From: Elysia marginata
Lineage: Eukaryota; Mollusca; Gastropoda; Plakobranchidae
Reading direction: 5' to 3'
DNA: 26,914 bases
Assembly: GCA_019649035.1 (NCBI GenBank)
Contig: BMAT01000426.1
Location: 99,526-126,439, forward strand
A program made the translations under genes and the position numbers. This document shows positions 1-9,100 of the stretch, one piece after another (within the stretch, counting starts at the first letter, position 1; each line of letters starts with the position of its first letter). The notes under the pieces are model-generated. The model had not been told where the DNA came from and made no database searches. It saw only the letters and a list, made by a program, of their open reading frames with translations.

Positions 1-54
1 AGAGACAGACAGACAGACAGAGACAGACAGACAGACAGACAGACACAGAGAGAA
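1..54. repeat. GACA tetranucleotide microsatellite
   Basis: Near-perfect (GACA)n tract with a few GAGACA interruptions, ending in a short GA-rich stretch. It starts at the window edge, so its full length is unknown. Confidence 0.95.
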
Positions 55-105
55 AGTTAGAATTTGAGTGGGAGGTTCCCAGCTTGACACTTGGATAATT
101 ACTGT

Positions 106-297
106 CTACTGTTCAGCAAATTTTATTGTTGTTGCTCTTGCAATCTCAAGTGCTTCCAACATTTTTAGTGTATCATCAATTATAAACAAATCAACTGTTT
201 TCTTTTCTTACTGGCTATCTTTAACATCAAGAATTGACCAGTGATTGAAAATTCTAGATTTAATAAACTCTTTATGGTTAGACACATCGGCTGTCAT
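106..297 (-). pseudogene. Broken unrecognised reading frame
   Basis: On the minus strand a frame runs 64 codons from an ATG at 297 to a TAG at 108-106 with one internal TAA about halfway. The translation has protein-like composition, for example the segment LFIIDDTLKMLEALEIA in the second half. I do not recognise the family. It could be a decayed piece of a mobile element, since a LINE relic in the same orientation lies just beyond it, or an exon-like coincidence. Upstream the frame closes at once with a TAG at 306-304. Confidence 0.25.
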
Positions 298-494
298 AGC
301 TATCTATGGGCCTACACTATACAACAAGTCAAACCTTTTTTGTTGAAGTGCCCTTAAGTTTTGCACTATATCAGGCGCCTACTCTGCATCTGCTAGATTA
401 ACTGTTTAAACAAACATTAGCTCTATCAATATCCATCTGAAATGAACTGAACCAAGAAGGTTCAGAAGCCCTTAGTCTGGGTCATGCCTTTTTC

Positions 495-985
495 AGTTTA
501 CCACCTCCTCTTGAGAACCATGAATCTGGCGTTTGATGTGCAGAATTTCTTGCAGTTATTACATTGAAATTGCTTGAGGTTCTTTGTGTCTCTTTTCACT
601 TGTATATTGGTTTTCTGCAAACCCCAGGCTCTCAACAGAATTATATGACCCATAGACAGTTTTGCGTCATTTGGTTTTGTCCATTTCAAGGACCTCCCAT
701 ATGATTTGATCAAAGTCACATTTTTTTTCAGATTTTATTTCAAGAGATCTTTAGAGCAAAGTTGTTGTCTACCCCTTTCCTTTTGCCTTTACATAGTTCA
801 CCATGAAGTATCTGCTTTGAGCAATGATAATCACACATTCTGTGGGCATGGCCAGTCCATCTCAATATAGAGGCAGTAATCATGGCTTCAGCACATATTG
901 TCTTTGCTGTTTGCTCTCTGAGGTTTCCACATTCACTTTAACCCCTCCCCTCCACCTTTTTCATATACACCGTGACTACCAACGC
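495..985 (-). mobile_element. Decayed LINE reverse transcriptase C-terminus
   Basis: Reading the minus strand with frameshifts gives, in order: a segment ending ILRWTGHAHRM; then QILHGELCKGKRKG; then KKCDFDQIIWEVLEMDKTK; then KTVYGSYNSVESLGFA; and finally a C2H2-like zinc finger beginning QFQCNNCKKFC and ending at a TAA near 499. This order matches the conserved tail of endonuclease-reverse transcriptase polyproteins of invertebrate and fish non-LTR elements (LRW.GH..RM, GEL..GKR, W..LA.DR..WR, zinc finger). Several stops and at least two frame changes show it is dead. The catalytic reverse transcriptase domain is not present, so this is a fragment. The family assignment comes from remembered motif order, not a search. 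Confidence 0.75.
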
Positions 986-1009
986 ATCTTTGTAGTCTTG
1001 CTGTAGGAC

Positions 1010-1700
1010 ACCCATCTCTAGACAGCAAGCGCGTAGCTACTCTAAGGCTGCAAAGGCTAAGCCCCCCCTCTTTCCCTGCCACCCTCCCCCCCTACCCAAC
1101 AGTCACTGTCACCCATCAAGATAGAGCTTCTTTTTGTTTATCCTCCATGATAGCCCATTCATCCGGATTTGTTTACACTTTAACACAAGACCGTGGCAAC
1201 CAATCGGATTAACGTGTGCTAAGGTGTAGTATTCTTCCCAACCAGTCGCAACTACGTAGTATTCAGCAGCCAATCAGTGTGCTAGGAGGCTAGCCCTCGC
1301 TGTTTTGGGTTTCCCACGATGCGATTGTTATATTAAACAATAAGGGAAGGGCAAGCGCATGACGTAATTTGACTGCTGCAATAGTATAATTTCAAGGCTA
1401 GCCTCCTAGCACACTAATTGGCTGCAGCAGGGTCGCAGCAGGCCTAACGCCTAACTTGTGGCCTCTCTTTAGATTTGGCCTTGGGGAGTAGGGAGAGTTT
1501 ATCTACTATCTAGAATCAACAACGGCTTTAGGCTATGCGATATGTGAATTTTGTACTTCGGAAAAGGTTTTTTTTTTGCGACTTGAAGTAATGGTGTAGG
1601 GAACCCCAGTGTAGATCTAGGTCTAGATTATTTTATTAATCGCGATTGATTGTCTGCTGAGCCTCCCAATCAAACTGGTCAGCCGACGCCCTTGCTAGAC
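1010..1700. promoter_or_regulatory. CpG-richer block, possible promoter region
   Basis: This stretch is visibly richer in C, G and CpG than the rest of the window. It contains CCAAT motifs near 1199 and 1271, a CRE-like TGACGTAA near 1361, and one GGCAAC at 1195-1200 that matches a half-site of the RFX X-box used by many ciliary genes. It lies about 1.3 kb before the first confident exon of the plus-strand gene, so it could hold that gene's promoter and first exon. No TATA box or first exon could be fixed, and the block also contains an inverted repeat that could belong to a small transposon. Regulatory role is inference. Confidence 0.25.
1266..1425. repeat. 30-bp inverted repeat, possible small foldback or MITE
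   Basis: Left arm 1266-1295 begins GCAGCCAATC and right arm 1396-1425 ends ATTGGCTGC. The arms are reverse complements over 30 positions with a single mismatch (1275 versus 1416). They enclose 100 bp. Complementarity stops at both arm edges. This could be a short non-autonomous DNA element or a cruciform-forming regulatory structure. No target-site duplication was identified with confidence. Confidence 0.75.
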
Positions 1701-3001
1701 AGTAAAGAGACAGGAGTTGATCCCTTAACTCAGAACCATTTTGTTTGTTTAATGTTTGCAGGAATACCATCTATATCAAGCTCCTTACCACATTAAAAAT
1801 ATTTTAACAATATGTATTTTTCTTAAGCAGTGGATATCTGCAATCAGTGTGGCATGAAAGCTCACTGAGCCACCAAACTCTGGTGTCCTTCGTTTTATCA
1901 TTCAGTTACAAAGATTTTTTTTTAATAAAAAAAACCTCACAGAATAGAATGATTTATGATTTCTGCTGGTGAAACCCTAAGAGCATCTTTTGTTTAATGC
2001 ATTTAAGTGCACATTACTTTCATTTCATTTCAAGACGGCACATTTTTAAGTGAAATTAGTTTTGCTGAAAAAGCAGAATATAAAAAAGTAGGATATCACT
2101 TTGGAATTGGATACGGAAATGCATGTTCTCTTTACCCTTCTCCCTTTATCTACCTTTCTATAGGATAGACCTATACAAAATACAGACATTGGCTTGCATT
2201 TGTTCCATTTTAGAAGAACTTTATCTTTTTGAATGCATACATCTTTTATGTAATAGAAATAATGCAAATCTGCAGTTAAAAATTAGTCTTAGCGCAAGCT
2301 TTCAAATTCCAATTAAAACAGTTATGAGTTAACACATTGTTCCAACAATGATTCTCTTTACATCTTTAAAAATGTTAAATTAGCACTGCACATTGCAATG
2401 GTTTTGAGATTTCATTTGTTTTGAATGTTGTCTTGCAAACAGATCTAACCGGTAAGATGCAAAAGTAGAGTGTGATTTTTTTTCTTCTTTTTAGTACTAT
2501 GTATTTTAAATCTATAATATTTCAAAAAAATTTTTTTAAAGAGAATTATGATAACTTCAAGCAATTTAAAAGCTCAGAAAAGTGTGTTCCCAAACCATGC
2601 CATTTTCTTTGAATGTAAAACTTCCTGTATTAGATTTTTGGGAGGTGTTGCAAGACATTTTTGTTACATGGAAAAACAAGCGATTTCATCACTTCAAAAT
2701 TAATTGATTCAAGACGGAAAGTTAACTTTGTCGATAACGTAATATCTTCAGACATATGTTGAACAGTATATACAGTAAATATTTATTGTGGTTAAAATTT
2801 TTTATCTACTTTTAGTCCATAACAGTTACTGCAGTTTCATATCACAACTTCATAAAATTGCAGGCAGTATCAAGGTTTTTTAAAAGCCTATTTACTTAAA
2901 AGTTTATGTTGATAGAGATGCCATATTACTCCCAAGATTTATATGATAAACTAAAACCCAATCTTGAAAACCATATTTATATTTATGTCAATACGTTTTA
3001 G
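1700..3001. other. Presumed intron or upstream sequence, no confident gene
   Basis: AT-rich sequence upstream of the first confident exon. It holds one candidate exon (2384-2451, listed separately) and no open frame with recognisable protein. The exon at 3002 needs coding sequence before it, because its frame is open through the acceptor, so a further upstream exon lies here or beyond the left edge. Confidence 0.5.
2384..2451 (+). CDS. Candidate upstream exon of the plus-strand gene
   Basis: A strong donor (G followed by GTAAGA at 2452) ends a frame with one leftover base. That is exactly the phase the 3002 exon needs, and joining the two makes a GAT codon (Asp). The frame is open back to a TAG acceptor at 2381-2383. 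The 22 codons are not recognisable and the acceptor tract is only moderately pyrimidine-rich, so donor strength and phase are the only support. Confidence 0.2.
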
Positions 3002-3188
3002 ATGAGCAAGTGGAAAATCAGGAACAAAATTTAAATTTGCATTGTTTGCACATGTGTCTTGGCTTTCCAATACATGAACAAGTCCTTATAACCAAAGATG
3101 CTTTTCCACAGACTTCTCCTGCCGAAGAGAATCGCAGCAGTAGAGACAAACTTGCCCTTAAGTACATGTATGGAACATCAACCCAGAG
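3002..3188 (+). CDS. Exon a of the plus-strand gene
   Basis: Acceptor TTTTAG at 2996-3001 and donor AG/GTGAGC at 3189. It encodes residues 1-61 and two bases of Arg62. The frame is open through the acceptor and no suitable in-frame ATG lies at the exon start, so this is an internal exon. Two ATGs inside it (Met17, Met54) are less likely starts. Confidence 0.75.
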
Positions 3189-6100
3189 GTGAGCTTCAAT
3201 CTTCTTTATTTTACTTCAGCCAAGTGCCAAATTTATGATCATAAGAAATTAGAGAAAGAAAAAAGGAGATGAACATTTGCTATGACAAAGGGGTGTGATT
3301 GTCTTGTTATTGATAGTATCATTTAGTTACATATTTTTACCTGTTGTCCTGGCAGATCTTTGCAGCTAATATGTTAATACCTTGCATTTATAACCATAAT
3401 TATATCTGTACCTATAATCTGCCTTTAAAAAACCAATTTGCATATTTTTCCTGTCTGACCATTTCGCTTGCTTGGAGCAATGCAACTATTTTTTTTACTA
3501 GATAGGTTACTACAGTTCTTCAAAGTTTCAATAAAGTCTTGAGTTTAATTATTTATTTTGCAGATTGGCAGCATACAAAAGGGAAAAGTATGGTTGGATT
3601 GCTTTAGTACAGGTCTTAAAGTTTGAAGTGATTCTCACGACTACTGCTACTACTACTATATCACATGAAAGCTCTATTCCTCCATACAAGATGCATACAT
3701 TTCCAAAGGTTGTAAAAGAGGTGGAGAACATTGACCCCAATTTCTCAGAGCAAGAAATAATGGATTTCACAAATAAATACTTGGACAGGAAGTACCCAAT
3801 CAAGGAATGGACAAAAATCTACACCAATGGTTCTGCCACTGATGCTGTCAGAAATGAAGGTTGTAGAGTTTATGTTACTGTACCAGATGGAAGTACACTA
3901 GAATTCGGTGCACCAACTACAAGGCAGAAACAGAAGCCACCAAGGAAGCCCGAAACATAGTCTATGACAAAAACTCCAAAACATCAAAAGTAGTAATACT
4001 CAGCGACGCTTGGTCGGTACTACAAATTTTATAAATACCAAAGACACTGAGCTAGATTCCGTGAGACAAAAACTGCTGGAGTTAGGGGCCAGGGTAGGAA
4101 AACTCATCTTTTCGTGGATACGAGGACACAGCAAAATCGAGGGCAACCATAAGACAGACAACTTTGCCAAACTTGGCTCAACATTGGAACAGGAAGAAAC
4201 AATCTAATATCAAGAAGCAAAAACAATGATTAAGATGGCCGCAGGAGAAAGGTGGAAAAAGAACCATGAAGATTTCATTTAAAAAAAATGACTTCTACAA
4301 ACTCAGCAGAAAGGAACAAACATCCATCATTAGATTAAGAACTGGTCATAACAGATTGGCAAAACACATGGTCAGATTTTTTAGAATAGGGGAATCAGAA
4401 ATGTGCAAGTGCGGAGACTCTGCAGAGACAACTGAACATATTCTTCAGGAATGCTTACTATGAAAAGAAAACAGAGAAAAAATTTGGAATCTACTGCAGA
4501 GCTTAACAAAAAAACAAAATATTTGGCTCACTCATAGAACTAGAAAAAACAATTAACTTTCATGAACAGACAGGTGCACATCCTTAAAAAACTAAACATT
4601 TGGAGAACACGAAGAAGAAGATGACTACTACTACTTCTACACACCACCAGAACATGCATATTTTTGTGGAATACTGTTTTTTTTTTTAGAATTTCATTGA
4701 AATGATCAATTTCATCTCTTTCTCCTTTGCTACAAACACTGTTTTTCTCATATGCACTTGCCTTTTAGTTTAATGGTGGTGCAGCCTTTACTGTTACTTC
4801 TTACCTTTGTTATTTTTTTTTTGTTTTCCAGGGGCTATGAAGAAGTTCCGTGGGATAATTTCCTTCCTTCCAAACTCTGGCCCCCAGTCAGCACAATGGA
4901 GCCTAAGCCAGACAATGTATCTCAGCGTTGGCATAATAAACGATATGACTCTGCAGCCCAAGAATGGCAGGTAAAAGATTAAACCTATTTATATGTAATG
5001 GCAGATAAAAGATCTTTTGCCCATGGGTGGAAGGGATAACTTTTACTTTTGACCCTACTGCATATTATATCCATGAGATTCATTGTTTTTTTTCCCTCAG
5101 TCAGTCCCCCAGCCTTTCAAACCAACAAAGAACACATGTGAAATTCTTAGATGTGTTATCTAGATCAGTAGCTAATATATTTAGAAATTTGAAAATGTCA
5201 AAAAAAAAAATGTTGGGAAAAAACATTATGCTGTTTAAGTCATTCTATACAAGAGTACATAAGCATAACTTCTTTAAGCAGATTTTGTTTATAAGTTTAA
5301 TAATTCTACTTTCTATTGATATATGAAATGGCACGACATTTGAATATGTTTTATGTACATGGAGATAAAAGTTTTCAAAAACTACATATTCTTCCATCAA
5401 ATTTTGAAATATTTTTAGGGAAAAACACAAAGGTTTTTGCCTTTTTTGTTTTATCATTGTTATGCCATTGTGTCCATGAAATATGAATACACTACATCAT
5501 TTCCCTCAGGCTGTTGGTCGAGGTCTTGATATGTTTCTGCCAAGAAATGGCTATTATCAAAATAGGCCAATTAACTTGTAAGTGTTAAATTATGAATTTG
5601 TAATTAGGGCACACCAGTAACAGACAATTATAGTTTAAGATGGAAAATTCCATTGCCAATTAACAAACAAATTTTTTACAAGTATGAATCAGAAAACTAA
5701 AAGGAACTTCGTGTACTTGAGGTGAAGCCCTGATACCATCACCATATTGAAAGAGAAATAAGATTAAAAATTGAAGAAAAATTTATGGTCGAGCAGTCAA
5801 GTTTTTTCCTTTACAACATAATTGATATAAATCATTTGTAATTTTTTTACCCATTGCACTGAGGAGTATCTCTGTTTTGATAATGTCACATATTTGTCTA
5901 GCGCCCAGAGTGAATGAGTTGGATGTAGCATTTTTCACCTTCAAATGTGTTACTGGTTGGAACAATACATTTTTCTAAGCCTCCAAAAGTCAATAGTTTC
6001 ATTTAATTGTCATTCTTTTGTGGAAAATATTAAAGCTTTTTTTTTGTGTTGAAATATAGAGACAAAGAAGAAAAAATAGACCTTGAAATGGCATTGATTC

Positions 6101-9100
6101 ATTCGCCATTGACGCAAGACATATATGTTTACTTGAACTGGTATGATTTCCTTACACTTTAATTTGATTTTTTAAAGAATGAAGGCAACACTGAGTAGAA
6201 AGAAATGTTTAACTCAAGGCAATGGCATAGAAAAGTCATTTGGGAATAATAAGATTATACTCAGTACAATAATTTTGTTATTGTCTTTCAATTGTAGTTT
6301 TGTGTCCTGTATATGTTCACATTTTAGGTTCATAGCTGCCTAATGGCACCATAGTCAATATTGCTTTCTGTGTTGTAGTGTAAAATTTGTATTGTTACCC
6401 AAGTGTAGATCATAATTATGTTTATAGTTAACAATTTCTTCTATCGTATTTGTATATTCAGTTCGAGTCCATGCAGCAGAGTGCAGCAAATTCCATTGTA
6501 CAGGTCAGTTTCCATTTATGTTGTCAATTTAGTGCAAGCATGTTTTTGAAGATTGCCTAAGTCAAACTATTTCCAGATTACAGATACTAATTTTCTTTTG
6601 TAATGTGTAATGATAACTCAATTTTTGGATGATTTGGAGTTAAATTCTCTTTGAAATAGTCAAAGTGGATTCTGTGTCTTATGTCCAGTCTTAATGAGTA
6701 AAGTGTCTGCACTTGATTATTTTTTTAAAAAATCGTTTTTGAATTTAAATTTTCTCTTCTTTTTAGTAATTAAAATCACAAAAAGGTTTCAAATTGTTAC
6801 AGAGATTTGATAATGATACACAACTTTTATTTTGAGATTCTTGGACAAATGCATTGCTCAAAGAATCAATACTTTTTAATGTGTCGGCAACATGTCACTA
6901 AGTTAGAGTGAACATAGGTCAAATCAAAATCTCTTATAATTATGTCTTTATGCTTTAATAAAGACATAATTATAAGAGATTTTGATAATTATGTCTTTAT
7001 TAAAGCATAAAGACAGTAATCCAGGAAATAAAAATTCGGTTTGCTAAATTATATCTCAATACACATCTTTGGCTGGGACATAAAAATACATCACGGTTCT
7101 TGGTATGCAGGACACGACCTCATGTGGCGTTTAAATAGAACAAGAGCTACACCCCCAGTAAAGCACTGAAATTAAAAAATATAATCCAGTTCAAATTGTT
7201 TCTCATCTTTACTCTTAGTATACCGGGTGCCACCTCATGTGGCGTTTAAATGGTACCAAAATGCTGTTGCGCTATGTTATATGGCAGAGCCACACCTGGT
7301 GGATTAAAGATTTTCCCTTACAATAGCTCCATATAAATGTGAACTTGATCCCGGTTTACTAAGAGTCAAAGAGAAATGTATGGCTTAGGTTTACAATATA
7401 AAATTGTTGTATGTATTTCTACTGGTTATATAAATACACTTGGCTTCTCTACTTTTTAACTAAATGCATTTACTTAGCTTCTCTTTGTTTAGAAATAATT
7501 GTATAAAAATGCTATACTTGTCCTCAGTGGCTGCATTGGTGCAGAAAATTTAGAGGAAATTGATAATGCCAATGAGAAATTCCTGCCTTATACTATCAAG
7601 CGGTCTGCTGTTCCAAGGCCAAGTGAAACTGGACAGTGAGTATTTTAATTAGGCGGCTTTTTTTTGCTGTTGTATTTTTTGTTTTACTTTTTATGGAGTT
7701 CACAAGACTTTTTGCCAGCACAATGCGGTGCTGTTTTGTAGTTTTGGGTTCTATTATAAAAGTAACTTTTGCAGCAGCATCGTCTTTGTTCCCTTTCTAC
7801 TTCTTAACTCATACCTGTAAGCCTACTTATTCAGCTCGAACTTTTAATGAACAAAAAAACAATACAAAAATCATCTTTGAAAGGGATATTTCTTTTAGCA
7901 TTTTTGTTTTGTTTTTACAAAGATCATGAAAAGTTATTGACTTTTATGTAGTTTATAGTTTTCTTAAAAATCCAAATTTGATCTTAAGAGTTCTCAAGAA
8001 GACCTTAATTTTTTTAGATATAGGCAAGAGAAAAGAATATTAACTTTCAAAATGAATGCATGAGGCAAAATTTGCTTACATTTCAAAAAGCCCTGTTGAT
8101 TCAGCTTTCCCCTATACCATTTTTAATTATGAGTATGGAACCTGATGGCTAACTTTTCATCTTCCACAGTCGACCCAACATTCCGTTGTACACAGGCTGC
8201 ACACTGTGGCAGGGTTATTATGCCCCAGCTCATTCAAAGCCATCAGAGAGAGAGTATTTACAACCGACGACTACAACTGTACACAAGTAAGTTTCCTGTA
8301 CCAATTTCTTTCAGATATTGAAGAAGAAAGGTTCAACAGCTAAAAACACTCATTCTTGCCAGCAATACTTTGCAATTGATCCAAATAGCAAGGAATCAAA
8401 ATATCATGCTCAAAACATTTTGTCACTGTGAATATGATTAATTTTTGCTTTTTGCATTACTTGTTAAATGCAACAAATTCATTGTTTGAGATTTTGACAT
8501 GTGAATGATTGTTGCTGCAATTGCAAACAATAAACAGCTTAAGAAATTGTATAATGAAGAAAATGTGTGTAGACAGTGGATAAAATTCCTTTCAGCATAT
8601 AACAAAAAAATCTGGGAGTTTATTGTTATGAAAATCTTTTGATGTAAGACCATGTCAGTTTTATTTGTAAAGTCCTTTTTTGTGAGCTCAGAGCATGGCT
8701 GATATCTGTGCTTATAGATATGGTTTTTGGAAAACTTTTATATCAATTTTTATGTCTCCAAGAGTTGACTTTTCTAATTCTGTTTTCACTAATCTGCCAA
8801 ACAAGGTTAGAAATAAATTGCAATGCTTTCAAAACCATGCCACCAGGTTTGGTTAACATTGAAAAGTAAAAAGCGAGTTCAAATTATTCCTATGTTTAAA
8901 GAACTACACTGGCTCCTAGCATAATCCCACACATGTCTTACAAGGCTGTAATCATATGTCATTAATGTATCAGTGAGCAGTTGCCTGGAGCAAACTTAGA
9001 CGGAGGTATCAGAGCACAAAAGAGAGCTTCTTCATGAATAGTAGAGCCCTTTCTTATCTAAGTGATTTAATCCAACTAATGTAACCCCTAGTTCTAATCA

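Noticed and set aside
1020-1110. C-rich run as a possible G-quadruplex or triplex
   Set aside because: The C-runs are irregularly spaced and could be simple low-complexity sequence; no supporting context.
1532-1568. ATGCGATATG... as start exon ending AAAAG/GTTTTT in a phase that fits the 2384 candidate exon
   Set aside because: The donor is poor and the phase fit has a one-in-three chance; no other support.
3549-3803. 84-codon minus-strand frame
   Set aside because: Antisense of the LINE fragment, with repeated Val codons from the CTACTA-type run.
6461-6470. GTTCGAGTCC, identical to a tRNA B-box (possible tRNA-derived SINE)
   Set aside because: No A-box or cloverleaf lies upstream, and the bases are explained by the 42-nt microexon and its acceptor.
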